From assembly GCF_004210375.1 (NCBI RefSeq), contig NC_134837.1:159133310-159197309 (forward strand): 64,000 nt of DNA. The letters run 5' to 3'. Under the pieces are notes generated by a model. It saw nothing but the letters and a program-made list of their open reading frames with translations, did no database searches and was not told the origin of the DNA. Source of the stretch: Tachypleus tridentatus. Its lineage: Eukaryota; Arthropoda; Merostomata; Xiphosura; Limulidae. Position numbers and translations under genes: made by a program. This document shows positions 11,059-24,175 of this stretch, in pieces. Position 1 is the first letter of the stretch. Each line of letters opens with the position of its first letter.

Positions 11059-12633
11059 AACAATGTACTTGTACTAGCTTAAAACGGCAAGATTTATTTT
11101 TAATGAATAATTATTTCAAAGTTCACATAAAATGACTTTGGAGGCTCAACACGAAAATGTATTCCATGTTCCTGAACACATAAGCTCAATCACTACATTA
11201 TTTTTTGTAAATTGATAGAACATCTTATTACATTTATGTTTTTCATTTTAATACATCGAAGGTCACGAGCATTCTTGGCATTATCGTAACAACATCTGTG
11301 ATAAGGATTTTAGCGTCTTATTGATGGCTACCAGTAACAGACTGTCTCTGTTTTCACATGTTATTGCTTCCTCCTTCTTCTATCTTAATGTTCCAACATT
11401 TTGTGTAAATATAGAGTTGTCTTAAACTATTTACTTAAATTATTACAGCTAGTAACGTGCAACAGTTGAATCTTTTCAGCCTTTACTGTGTACTGTTAGT
11501 TGAAATTTTGTAGCTCTTTAATTATTAGTTGAGACTTCACAATCATTTAAGATACCACAAACGAATTCAAAATCAGTAATATCCACCCACGTATAACTTG
11601 AATCCCTTCTTTTATTTTATTTTTACTAAACTGTTCTCTGCCTAATTAGTCTTCATTTAACCGGTTTCATAGCGTCACATATGTCTGTTTAAAGCGTTGT
11701 TTGGTCCTCATCTAAATATACTTAGGACGTTGGGCCAACTGCAACAAAACCTTGCAACATGATAATGTGTGGCACAGGGTATGTTAGCGATTGTTTTACA
11801 AACCATCCACTACCGCTTTTGATGTTATTGAGCATTTATTAAGTTTTATGTTAGTTAATGTTAAGTATATTCATAGATGGCGATACGTTCTCACACTACA
11901 ACATTTTATTTTATTTTTCATAACACAAGGCCCACATCATGTAGAGCACAGCACAAACGTTTTATATATCTTAGAGGGTACAGTAAAACTATCTGTGGAC
12001 AAATGAAATGAAAAAGAATGACCTCCACTATTGTATAATACACAAATTCAACTAATTTGTTTACTCCAATATCCATAATAATGTTGATATGAAGAGCCAT
12101 TTCTTAGGTTATGACTTGTTAATATTGGTAACTTATTTATAATAGAAAATAAAATGATGTTACAAGTGAGGTGATGAAATATGCTAATTCTATACGTTGG
12201 CTACATCATTGAACAAATCTATAGCCTCAAGCCTTTCATTGGAAATTTTGTACACGAATTGATTCGCAATAATTAATCTTTTTCTTTTTTCATTGTTGTG
12301 AAATTGGAAAATAATAAAACAGCGAAACAAGGAAATATAAAAGTAGTTGGATCGCGAAAAGCTTCTAATTCTGAAGAAATACTCAAATCGGTGCGAAAGC
12401 GTGATTAAATAGAATTTTGAACTCCAGATGTTATTTTTATCTCCACAGAGGGCGGTAAATGTAGACTTCTTGCTTTCAGAGCAGCGTAAAGTGTCAAAGA
12501 TTGAAACTTGTTTAAGGCCTAGAATTTCCAAGGATACTCAACTCGCAACCAGCAAGTCGCAGATTGAAATACTCATTTACACCCCAAAAAAAAGCATGTT
12601 CATCCTTTCATCTTTTAATTCTAATGTAATATT
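11059..12633. other. Intergenic apart from repeat Q copy 2
   Basis: The 113-codon minus-strand frame at 12190-12531 and overlapping plus-strand frames are not recognisable and lie in AT-rich sequence next to repeat fragments; not called as a gene. Confidence 0.5.
12032..12188. repeat. Dispersed repeat Q, copy 2, second half inverted
   Basis: Shares GATATGAAGAGCCATTTCTT and GGTTATGA with copy 1 in direct order, then switches at about 12114 to the reverse complement of copy 1 (ACTTGTTAATATTGGTAAC... to ATATGCTAATT). Confidence 0.75.
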
Positions 12634-12775
12634 GAATCCCACTATTCATTGGAAAGAGTAGCCCAAGAGTTGGCAGTGGTTATTGATGACTAGCTGCCTT
12701 CTCTCTTTCACTGCTAAATTATGGATGATTAATGCAGGTAGCCCTCGTGTAGCTTTGCGCAAAATTAAAAAGAAA
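12634..12775 (+). repeat. SINE-1 fragment (3' half)
   Basis: Starts at AATCCCACTATTCATTGG without the tRNA-like head and runs through GAGTAGCCCAAGAGTTGGCAG to GTAGCTTTGCGCAAAATT. Confidence 0.85.
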
Positions 12776-13108
12776 CCAAGTTATTAAAAAAACACACACG
12801 TAAGACCTGAAAACCGATTATGAGAAAATACTAAAGAAAAATAACGAAGTATTGTGAAATGAAAACTAAATTTCACAAATTAAAATAAGAAATAAATTAT
12901 GCACATTTTTGTGTGTAAAAGTATATGATTTTTAATGAATGATATAATCTGATTATTCCAAAATTTTTTAAATGTTACATTATAAACTGACACACGAATA
13001 CAAATACTGCTTAATTGGTGAATGAGATAATTTAAGTATTTCAAATATTCTGCACATTAAATTGTCATATGGTAACAAAGATCTATGTTGTTTAGTCCTT
13101 AACATTTG

Positions 13109-13229
13109 GTTTTTTAGAATTACGCACAAAACTACAAAAGAAGATATTTTTGCTCTGGCCACGACGAGTATCAAAACTTGGCTTTTAGCGGTGAGAGTCC
13201 GCAGACATGCTACTGTGCCACCGGGGGCC
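13109..13229 (-). repeat. SINE-2 copy (tail A), diverged
   Basis: TTTAGAATTACGCACAAAACTAC, GCTCTGGCCACGACG, TTTTAGCGGTGAGAGTCCGC and GTGCCACCGGGGG in minus orientation. Confidence 0.78.
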
Positions 13230-14865
13230 GTTGTAGAAATAAATATATATTTACTACAATTTCTATAGAGCAGTTGTTTATGTACGAGGAAATTGGGTAG
13301 ATTTTAACTAACTCATCAATTAGCTTTTTTCTTTTTACTTTTATTTACTTGCCTTCATAGTGTAAAACAAAAAGTAAACAATTTGTAAACCAGAACAACA
13401 TTGTGTGGAAAATTCGAAGCCATATTTAAAATGTGACGAAGATCGTAATGTTACTTAATTTATATCACACTGCAAATAATATTCAGAGGCAGAATTTTGC
13501 TGTCAATCTTTCTTGTTACATTTTTACTTTGTCTTATATGTGTCAGTATTTCACAGTAAAGCTACTTTGGCTATCTGCCGCTGTCCATAGTTTTGAATTA
13601 CAGACCAGAAGCGAAGACTGACAGATAACAGCACTGCATCACGAACCATAAACACTAAAGAATTTACTGTCCCTCTTATAACGCACGCATAGCTTTAAAC
13701 TGTGGAGAATCTTTTGTGGTTTTAAATTTTGGCTCGCCAGCTTAGAAATACAGAGCTCCAGGTCAGGGCCAGCCCGCGGCTGGTGTTTCAGAAAGGAGTT
13801 TTGAATACTTCTGTCTAATTTATAGAATGATATGAGTTACAGATACGTGTAAAATGTTTCTGCTGCTTTTCACTTATCTGTAAAATTGTTAAAACTCTGA
13901 TATTTTAAAAATATATATCTCTTTGTATAATTCTGTTAACAATGTCTGCACGCGTCTATAGTTTGCGCTAGAGTTTTGCCAAGGCTTTCACATGAGGTGG
14001 CTGTTCTTCCCGTTTTCAGTAAGACGGTACTGACTTACATAGGTGTGTTTGGTAATGTCAGATACTTTATACGGGACACTTACTTGTCCTGTTTTCATAT
14101 ACACGATCAATAAAACAGCAGTATTCTCTAATTCAAAATATATAAAATAAACTGCCACGCCATATTTGTGTGTGTCTGGCATGTAAACATTTATAAGACT
14201 GTCCCTGTTAAATTGTATGTCAGCAACTGGAATATGTTTTTTTACGTAAATTTTGTGATTTTTTTTTCATGTTCTATGCTCGTTGAGGTTCAGTGTGGTT
14301 TAAAATTACAACAGTAATATGAGACTTCTTGATAGAAACAGGAATCGTGTTTTTGATAAAAATATATATTTTTCATTTCATAAGAAATTGAAATTCCTTT
14401 GTACTGGTCACTGAAACATAATATTTTTGGAAATGTTACGTAGAGTGTTTTGGGGTTTGATAACTAATACGATTTTTTGATTAACGTGAGATATAACGTT
14501 TCGTTTCTAAAAAAGAAAAAGGGTATATTTTTCCTAAGTTAAATTAAAATAACCACCTTTTTGAGATTGAACAAATTTTGTTTGGAGGGAACTGTAGAAA
14601 AGTAATATAATTTATATTAACCGATTTACAAAACACTAAAGTAGGCCACTGGGAGACGTCAAACCAAAGTATCAAATGTTTAGTGCCCGTATTAAAAGAA
14701 CTCGAGATTAAAAGTTTTAATGCATTCAATAGACAACTTTGCCATTCACGACAACAACCAAAAAACAAACCAATAAAACAACAACAAGAGAAATCATCAC
14801 TGTGATACTGCTATTCCAGTATATGGTGTTTCAAAACTCTAAATAGGTTTACCGACAAGTTAAGG
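13230..14865. other. No gene seen
   Basis: AT-rich. A weak SINE-like patch (CTATCTGCCGCTGTCC, about 13570) is too poor to call. Confidence 0.5.
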
Positions 14866-15121
14866 TTTGGTTTGTTTTGAATTTCGCGCATAGCTACATG
14901 AGAGCTATCTGCTCTGGCCGTCCCTAGAGGGAGGATAGCTAGTCATCACTACCCACCACCAACTCTTGAGCTACCCTTTTACCAGCCAAGAGGGGGATTG
15001 ATAGTCACAATATAAGACCCCCACGACTGAAATAGTGAACATGCTTAGTGTGAGGGAGATTCAAACCCACAACCCCAGATTGCGAGTTGAATGCCTTTAA
15101 CTACCAAACCATGCCGAGCCC
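14866..15121 (-). repeat. SINE-1 copy
   Basis: Minus-strand copy with all modules from GGGCTCGGCATGGTTTGG (right end) to the TTTGGTTTGTTTTGAATTTC end. A short deletion is seen around the GACTAGAGGG segment. Confidence 0.88.
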
Positions 15122-15827
15122 AAAATAACTATATAGAAAATTACACAATAAACACAATTAAACATTAACTGATAAACACGATTCTAAAACGTATAGAAAG
15201 AATTTCGTTTCTTGAATTTAATTTTATTAATGTTTTAACTTATTGCTTATGTTATTTTTATCTGCTTAAATATTATAATTCTTTTTAGACTATTTTAACA
15301 GTTAAAATATACCTAGTAAAACTGTATTTCAATAAGGTGTTTGGATTCAAATTGAACGATGTATGATGTATTTATTGATTGAATTATTACAACAAAACTA
15401 CTTAAACATGAAAATTGTAAAATACTTGTGTTTTCTGATTTTGTTTTTCTGTTTGTGTAACAGTAAAATCAAGTATTGTGTTCCACATTTCAACTTTATT
15501 TCTAAACTGTTTCAACTGCAAGAAGCAGTGACAGTTTAGAAGTATAATTCGATAAACTAAAAGTTTAAAGAAAACTTGTAAGTACTAAATTTTGATGGGA
15601 ATATTAAATGGGATTGTTATACAAGGTAGAGATTGTATTACATTAACTGTTTTCAACTTTTGAAATTATTTTATGTGTTGAGTGATTACATTTATTTTAA
15701 ACAAGTGTTATAATTTTAATCTTATTTTTATTCTTATCCGACAAGTTGAACTTACACAGATTCATACAAATAAAATATCACAAATACATTGAGTTAGAAA
15801 AAAAACACTGTGATTTGAAAATAATGT

Positions 15828-15987
15828 TTGGTCAGTTTGAATTTCATACAAAGCTGTATAAGAGGTACTCTACAACCAAGAAATTGTAGGAGGGATGGTC
15901 ACATTATAACGATCCACGGTTGAAAGGACTAGCATTCGAACACGCTCCCCTCAGATTGGGAGTCAAGTACCACCTGGCTTTCTTCAG
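15828..15987 (-). repeat. SINE-1 copy, diverged, large internal deletion
   Basis: Tail TTTGAATTTCATACAAAGCTG joined to GGTCACATTATAACG and a head part CCCTCAGATTGGGAGTCAAGT. About 120 bp of the middle are missing. Confidence 0.65.
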
Positions 15988-16330
15988 TTTGTTACATGAA
16001 AGAACAATTTTATTGACAGATGTCCTCAAATTTTTTCTTTTAATTTTTAATTCAGTAATTTCAACTTTTGGTTTTGCTTTTTCTCTCCAATTCCATTTTC
16101 TTTATAGCTATCCTTGTATTCTCCATTTTATGTTTCCTAACAACGTCTACTTTTTTTTTGTTTTAAACCTATGTCTTTAGCTTTCTTCTTTTTTGTCATT
16201 TAAAAAAAATAAATCCTAAGCTTATATATTTAGGACCAAGTATTTGTGTTTGAAGTTTAGAAAATCAATATTTCATTTCGCTTTTTTAATAACAATACAT
16301 AAACTTTTTTTTGATTTTACTAAATATTGT

Positions 16331-16397
16331 ATCAAAATACAATAATTATTAGACAATCAAGCATCAAAATACAATAATTATTAGACAATCAAGCATC
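16331..16397. repeat. 32-bp tandem duplication
   Basis: Two identical 32-bp units that begin ATCAAAATACAATAATTATT (16331 and 16363), followed by ATC of a third. Confidence 0.9.
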
Positions 16398-18388
16398 TCG
16401 AGTAAACGTTTCACGTTTTTATTTTAACAAGTATAATCTCGCCAGTGCATCAAGAGATTTCCAAATGAACGTATCTAAAGCTGATATGTGTCTGAAGGCT
16501 AGAGATCCAGGAATCAGTTCCAAATGTAAAGGGTAGGAGACTAGTCTTACACTAGTTAAACTATTAATTTCTATTTAATAAATTGATAACTTGTATGACT
16601 GCACTGTGCTACCACAGTGAGTTGGCGTCTACCTCTGTAGGACTTCATCTTATACAAATAAAAACTGTTTTAGTTCCACTACGTGTATTTGCTACATATA
16701 ATTATTCATATTTGTATATTATAGGGTGTAATTTTTGACAAGCAATTTTTTTTTCAGTACCCTTATTCAACGCTTATTGGCAGCTGTACGTTAATTCTTC
16801 ATAATATATGAATTCATACATTGACCGTTGAAAAATTAAAAACAAACATGGGATGTGTTTCAATTATGGGATTTACTTTAAAACATTTTAAATCACTATT
16901 TTTATTTTGTTTTGTTCAAGATGAATTTTGTCTTTCAAAGATTAATAATGGTATTTATGACCTTGTCGACTTGATTTCAATAACTTTAACAAAATCTAGT
17001 AATTTGATCAACAGAGTGCGCTTTATGTATTAATCTCCATTGTTTTAACTCCAGTTTCTGACCCGTGTCTCCAAAATTGATAACAAGTAAATCACGATAA
17101 AAAAAGAAAAACTTCTAGCAGATAGCAAGAGTGGCAGTAGAATCACCGTCACCAGTCCATATGTTGGCTTCCCAGCTTGAGAGGTTGGACAAAGGGAAGG
17201 GTTGATGATAATAGAATGAAACATATGTTCATCGTACTTTTAACGGGAAGTTCTCCAAGTCTTTCGTTAAGGTTGTGTGTCTGATATGCATGCTCCGCCC
17301 ACCATGCCTTGCCACTGTTGGGCTATCTTCACGATCTGACTTAGAACTGTTCTTAGAGTTCTACTTCATTGCCTAAAGTTTTTCATTACCATTTATCACT
17401 TAATAAATATGATAACACCAACATGGAACGCTGTATGTTACGTGGATATAATATGATTGTGACCTGAATTTCCATACTTTGTGCTTGTAGGCGTCACCAA
17501 GAGAACAGACTCCGCAGCGGTGACAGTGGCTCCTCTCGGAGGTGCCGCTCACGGAAGTGTTAACTTTCCTAACTTTAAAGTGTTTACCATCTCTAGCTAG
17601 AATTCTGAAGGACGTGTCGCCAGTGATGTATGCCTGTGTGTAAGCGATATGTCATAGAAGTCCTCTCAGTTCGATTGCTCTTTAAATAAATTGACGTCAA
17701 CCATAAGTGCTTGACTACTCAGAATACAGAACCGATGGCAGCTACCATGTTCGGACCTCTTCATATGAGTCACAGATACCTAACAGATGACTTCCTAACC
17801 AGCAGATGAATGGCCTTACTTCCCCTTTTGTGCTGCTCTGGATTTTATTTTGTTCTTTAACCCTTTAATGATTACCTGTGTACAGATTAGAGCTGAAAAT
17901 TTATAACCAGACCATCTAACATGTACACTACTCCCTCGGCAGGCAGCGTTTGCAAAAGGCAAAAAGAGCCCTCCACGCACCGTCCTGCAATACAAGAATA
18001 GAAAGTATATTATTGCAGTAGGCTTTGGTTATCGTTTTTATAACATATGAAGTACCCCTTTGGTTCCCAATAAGATGACTAAGCAGGTGCACTTTCTGAC
18101 TATTTTCTCGAACTCAACCAATCTGTTGTCCGGATATTTCTTTAGGGAGATCACAAAAATACGAACAGAAGAAACAGAGTCCTGTCACGTACGTAACAGT
18201 GTTATTCATCTAACTACATTTTCACTCTCGTGATGAACATATTGTTAGTACGTGCAAGTCTCTGCGATCCCTTTGTTTTTCTCGATACGTCGGCAGCGTC
18301 CCATCCTATTAACTACATTAAAATAATTATTTAAAATTAATACATCCATGTACATATCATGAGAACTACAACTGGGCTTGAGAAGTGT
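16398..18388. other. Intergenic; contains a G+C-richer patch with minus-strand coding-like stretch
   Basis: 17100-17900 is richer in G+C than its surroundings. On the minus strand about 17660-17430 reads open for some 75 codons (SFRILARDGKHFKVRK, then HCHRCGVC) without an ATG near its start. No family recognised. A TGACGTCA palindrome is at 17692-17699. Confidence 0.3.
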
Positions 18389-18511
18389 TTGTTTGGGAAT
18401 AAGCACAAAGCTACGCAATGGGCTTTCTGTGCTCTGCCCACTACGGGCATCTAAACCCAATTTCTAGCTCTCTGAGTTCCGCAGACATACCGATATGCCA
18501 CTGGGAGGTCA
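18389..18511 (-). repeat. SINE-2 copy (tail A)
   Basis: Minus-strand copy with AAGCACAAAGCTACGCAATGG, TGCTCTGCCCACTACGGGC and CATACCGATATGCCACTGGG. Confidence 0.85.
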
Positions 18512-19013
18512 GGGCTTGGAAAAAAAGTGTTTCTGGTGTGACACCATCTCGTAGACAACTGCGTTAAAACTATATTTATAACTGCTTCTTAATTTATTGT
18601 AAAACGTAAAAATATTTAACTTACTTTTAAAGCATTTTCAGCAGCTATAAAACTGGAGAGATTGTATTAAATTTTAAAGTACAACTAATTATAAATTCAA
18701 ACAACAAAAGTTACAAAAATCTCTACGAACTATAGAGCTCTTCAAAATAATAAATAAATAAATAATAATAATGAAAATGCCACAAATAAAACAGAAGTCT
18801 AGCCACCTGTGTAATTTAAACAAAATGCAAGAAATGATTGGAAAACATCTTTGTATGTTACTCCGTATTTTATTATACAGCTTTTGACAAATGTCAGTTT
18901 TTTATATAATAAAATAAAGGAAACAGAATCTTTTTATTGGACATTAATATATGGAAACATAGTTGTTTAATTTAATTTAATTCAGCCTAATAACGAAGTA
19001 ATCACATATACTG

Positions 19014-19234
19014 GTTTGTTTTGAATTTCGCGTGGTGTAAGACAAGAGGGAAGGCAGCTAGTCATCACCACCCACCGCCAACGCTTGGGGCTACTCTTTT
19101 ACCAACGAATAGTGGTTTTGTCCGTCACATTATAACGCCTTGGTGTTATAACATGTTTGGTATGAGGGGATTCGAACCCGTGACCCTCAGATTACGAGTC
19201 GAACGCCTTAAACCACCTGGCCATGCCGGGCCTT
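19014..19234 (-). repeat. SINE-1 copy, internally deleted
   Basis: GGCCCGGCATGGCCAGGTGG at the right end (minus strand), the body complete to GACAAGAGGGAAGGCAG, then a jump to GAATTTCGCG that removes most of the shared tail. Confidence 0.88.
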
Positions 19235-19638
19235 TGCTATAAGAAAACACACACACATACATGTTTAGCGTGAAAAAGCCTTTAGTCTTATCTCAGACCA
19301 ACCGGTTATTTATGAAACATTTAAATTGAAAAACACATTACTCAATTACTTTTATTTCAGGATCACTGGATGTAAGATTTTTTTATTAAACAACACATAA
19401 TTGGCTTGTTAGATCTATTGTATAGTTGTCATGTATCATTTACATACCTTCAAATTGAGACATAGTAATTTTGGAGGAAGATTCATTCGTCATGCTCATG
19501 CATTTAATTTTTTTTATTTTATCTGAATTGAGAAGTGTCAGCGAAAACCACTTTTAATGAGGTTGACAGTAATTAATTAAACTTGTTAACGCCTAAGAAA
19601 TTCAATGAAGGTAATTAGAAATAAATTTACCTTTAATT

Positions 19639-19708
19639 TGGAATTTCACACAAAGTTACTTGAGGGCTATCTGTGCTCGCCTTAACACGCTTGGCCATGC
19701 CGGACCTC
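19639..19708 (-). repeat. SINE-1 remnant (tail joined to head)
   Basis: GGAATTTCACACAAAGTTAC...CTATCTGTGCT joined directly to CGCCTTAACACGCTTGGCC. The whole body is missing. Confidence 0.75.
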
Positions 19709-19883
19709 AATATTTTGAACCACAACTGTAATAAATACATATATTAAAAATAATGAAAACTGTTCCTCGCATACATAATCATTGATGATCTTCAGAATTG
19801 TGTCAATTATTGTGTTAATAAAGTAACAAATCTATGAAGCATGAGCCTATCGTAATATATTTAGTACCTTATATTGAAGTGTT

Positions 19884-19978
19884 TTCTTATAGTCAAGCCA
19901 CATTGGACTATCTGCTGTGTCTACTGAAAGGAATCAAACCCCTAATTTTGGCGTTGTAAATCCGAAGACTGGGGTTTA
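19884..19978 (-). repeat. SINE-2 copy (tail B), diverged
   Basis: AAGCCACATTGGACTATCTGC, GAATCAAACCCCTAATTTTG and GCGTTGTAAATCCGAAGAC in minus orientation. Confidence 0.7.
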
Positions 19979-22900
19979 GTCATTGTAATTAAGTTAATAA
20001 CATCTTCACAGTAAAGCTTTCAAGGCTGGTAAACGTTGATGTATATGCTGTGGCTGAGGTATTAATGTATAAGATAATTTATCTTGAAAAGGTTATTACA
20101 TTCGGTAAGTAGGATCCATATTCCAGTTAAAATGCTATAACAACTTCTCTATATAAAAACTCTAAGAATCACAAAATGTTAGACACCATTCTTGTAGTCA
20201 GTCATAGAGAAATTAAATGGCTTATAAAGGCCGTGTAAGAACTCCAGATGGGATAAGTGCTAAGATAGACGAGGATTTATATTGTTGTTAGTTTACATTT
20301 TAATACACGTATTTCTAATGACCACTGCTGATAATTACTTGAAATGAAATGCAGGTATCAACAGATGGTACATTGAAGATAGCACGAGAAACAAAGTTAT
20401 TAATTAAAAATATTTAATTAGGTAATTACATTTATCTAGATTTATTAGTTGTTGAAATTTCTTAAACTATATAAAGACAGAATACAATCTTTTTACTTCA
20501 AATACTTTAGAAGATTAATCGTTTCATGAACCGTTTATGGTACTCGTAATGTGTGTTAGATGTTGTCACTTCTAAAATTATTTAACTGAAACTTAATAAC
20601 TGGTCGAAATAAATCGGTGTTATCATCACCAATATTCGCCATTTGTTAACAACGAAATGTTAGAGCTTTAACCAAAAAATGTTTGAGGTCTAGCTAACAA
20701 TTTTAAGATGAAATGTTAATTTTGAAATGAAATTGTTCTATATTATATTATTACAGTTTTCGTTGAATATTTATTCTTTGTTTCTGAATTCATTTAACCA
20801 CTTTAATCTAATTAATATTAAAACTTTTTAATTCAAAACTGAAATTCGAATTTTCGGGAGACGTGAAATGCTAATAAAAAAAAGGCATAAAGAAGCCACG
20901 TGATCATGTTCTATTTCACGTGTATTCTAAGTTTAAAGGCAGTATTTCGACAATTAGATACCAATTCATTGCAAATAGATAGATGGAGAGAAGGAGGAAA
21001 ATCGAATCTCCACGAAACTACTTGCTTACAAATGAAATAAAATATTAAAATCGGCAAACATATTCACTAACTTCACGTTGGGAAGTTGAACCAGAGCAGC
21101 AGTGAGAAAAATAAATCATATAATAAGATCAAGTTCACAGGGTATGTCGAACATCTGACCCGTTCTGATAATAAACCATTATTAACTTGGTTAAATGCAG
21201 CATAATTTCTGATAATTAACCACCTGTCCATGTAAGATTCGTACTAGTTCAAAATCTCTTGAAAACAGTATTTTTTTTAGAAAAGAATCAAACTACGCTG
21301 TCAAATTAATAGTTATTAATTAATCTTTACAAACGTTTTCTCCTTTTGAAAGACTTATAATTGAAAGAATTTCTAAAATAAAAACATTTAACTGTAGAAT
21401 GTGAAAATACGACATAAAATTATTAATTTGTATCTGATAAATGTTAATCGATATAAGAAAATATACCTTGTGTTTTTCATGCTTTTTTGTACATAAGGTT
21501 GAACTAAGTCTATGGTATTCAGGTTAATGCTCAAACGAATGCACTGCTTAATATTCAGTTATTGATAAAGACTGGTATGTCAAGACTGGTATAGTTTTAA
21601 CTCAAATGAAACATTCAGAAAAGTGTTGAGTTAAATTTTTTAAGTTACTAGTTTCCTATCCGAAACTACTAAAAAATACAAAAATATGTATATCAGCAGA
21701 CACTCAAACGGAATCGTATTCATTACTGAGTTAGTTATATACTGATACTTATGTTTATTATCTCATTCAGGAGTGTTTTATGTTTGTATTTGTAAATGAA
21801 GTCTTTACTCATTAGCAAACAGTTTCTCACAGCAGAAAAAGAAAGTGCTTTTTCTAATTTCATTTCATTTGTTTTTATTTTATCTAGATATTTAAAAATA
21901 GCTGTTTTTACTCGAAATAGCTGAAGTATTTGCGCTTTAAAAGGTTTAAATGTATGTAAATTTAGTAGTTTCGTTTGAAAATGAACCAATCAGAAATGGA
22001 CTAACATTATATATCGGAAAATACTTTCATTGTGGACCGAGAAAGAGATTTCCGAAGAAATGCTATAAAATAATTAGTTCAGTTTCATTGTAATAGCTCA
22101 ACAGAATGTAGAATTGAAGTACCAAATTTATTTGTGATTTTAGGAAACCCTTTTCTCCATACGCGGAAGTTCAACATGAAACATATTCGATCTTTTAATT
22201 CAGTGTAAATTGTACCTTTGTACCCAAGCAAATAACCATCATTATCCATCTTCTATTTTTTGTCTTAAACGAAACAAAAGTCATTAAAAACTTTTAGTAC
22301 TTCATCTATTGTCCAAACTTACCTATTCCTCTTCTTAAGATGATCAATGGAGGTGTTATGCGTTGAATATTTCTGTCTCAAAAATATTTTAATTTACTTT
22401 ATATACATAATCCAGACTTAGACTTCTTGTCACTTCTATATTGATCAATAAATATAGCACTTGTTAACTCATATTGTATAAAAAGATGCAGCATTTATTA
22501 GATCCTTTAATCATTTTATCAAAAAGTCAGAATTATCCTTATCTTTTTTTAACTCAAAGAAACAGAAATTATTGGCTGATTTTCTGATCTCATCCAAAAA
22601 AACAGGACAAATAGAATTGTTCTTTCTGTTTATGAAAGAAGACAGTACATCTACATCTTGGCCATGGATTACACTATTGTTTTACTTTTTCTGATTATTT
22701 TGATAATCAATAGCCTTGCCACAATATGATACTTGGAGGATTAATTATTTTTTTTCATTATTATGATATGATGGATTTAGATTAATGTTTATTCGATCGT
22801 CTTGCGAAACAACTATGCTAATGTGCTATTTTATCTGAACGTTGTTTTCCCTCAAAAGCATATACGATTGTTTCTAATTCAATGTTATAGTATAGAAGTG

Positions 22901-24175
22901 CCATTGCTCTTGAAGCTAGAACTTTGCAAACATAAAAATTATTTTTCCAGCCTCGAAAGTGCAAATCACTATAGGACAAGAAATAATCCTGGAACAGACA
23001 ACCAAAATACGAATGCTATTAGTCTCGAAATTAGAACTTTAACAGTACAAGAGTACTACCAGTTCTGAGATAAAAAAATCAAGCATAAGGCTTTGATTGT
23101 GAAAGAAAAAGTATATTTTGATGAACAATAACATAATTTTGGAAAACGTCAATATGTGTGCGATATATTATAGTGGTTGTTTGAAATTGCGTATCATTCG
23201 ATATTATATTCTCTACCATAAAATGGTTGTAACATAAAATTTTGATTAAAGATAAATAAGGTAATTTAACAAATGAAGAAAGAAAGACCTCGTCCAATAA
23301 AGTTTTTATTGCATATATAGTTCGTTTACACATACACATTGTTTCCTGCCCAATCATTTTTTTGTTCACCAATAGTCTATGCTATTATATTAAAAAAATC
23401 TGACAATGTATTAGATCACGGCAATATGTTATCGTAATATAATACGTTAGCACTTACTTGTTATAATTCTTCTTCTACTTGTTAAAGCTATGTAACTTGT
23501 TTAGGCGTATATCCTAAAAAAATAAGTTGTTATACCATAAACTTTGTTATTCTAAAAATTCATATGTTATACCACACATTTTATACGAGTCCACACTTAA
23601 TATATAATATAGGTGTTTCAATTTACTTGTTTTTTAAAAGCTTCATATTATTTACTAGTTTCACACTTGTGTACATGTAAGTGCATTTTGAATTTTTCTG
23701 TGGATAAAAGCAAGAAAGTTAAGTAATCTTAAAATGTTTACTAAAAATCATTAGACCAAAATCTGAGCTGAGACTAACAATCACACTAAACTTACATTTA
23801 GTTTATGGTGTTCAATGTATCTTTTTGAGGCTTAGGAATATATAATCTTTGATAATTACAATTCATCAAAAATATTTATTATCTTTTGAAGATTGCTGTC
23901 TCAGAATTTGTGCAACGATTTCTTTTCCTGATCTATTAAATTATAATGAGATATAATGTAAAAAGAAACAATTTTTAATGTTTATTCGCAGATTTTGATT
24001 TCCAACTAAGTTTTAATCACTGACACAACGTAAAAAAATAACGTTTTTGAAATATTTTCACATATTTTGTAATATCTAATAGAAATATAGAAATAACGTG
24101 AACCAAATAATCCCAAATATCACAAAACATGAAATCTTTTCGGAGTACTATTTTAAACAGTCCACTGTTCTCTGT
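19979..24175. other. Region 3' of Gsx, no gene seen
   Basis: Over 4 kb without a SINE or recognisable coding sequence, which is unusual for this window. Frames at 21735, 22802 and 23079 are short and low-complexity. It may hold the Gsx 3' UTR near its right end. Confidence 0.5.
23981..23986 (-). other. Candidate Gsx polyadenylation signal
   Basis: AATAAA on the minus strand, about 190 bp past the Gsx stop codon. Another AATAAA lies about 100 bp further on. In AT-rich DNA such hexamers are common, so this is only positional evidence. Confidence 0.3.

Noticed and set aside
12190-12531. 113-codon minus-strand ORF
   Set aside because: No recognisable domain, a competing ORF on the other strand and close neighbourhood to rearranged repeat fragments.
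15920-16180. 86-codon plus-strand ORF with hydrophobic stretches
   Set aside because: It begins in a decayed SINE-1 and its Phe/Leu richness follows from T-rich DNA.
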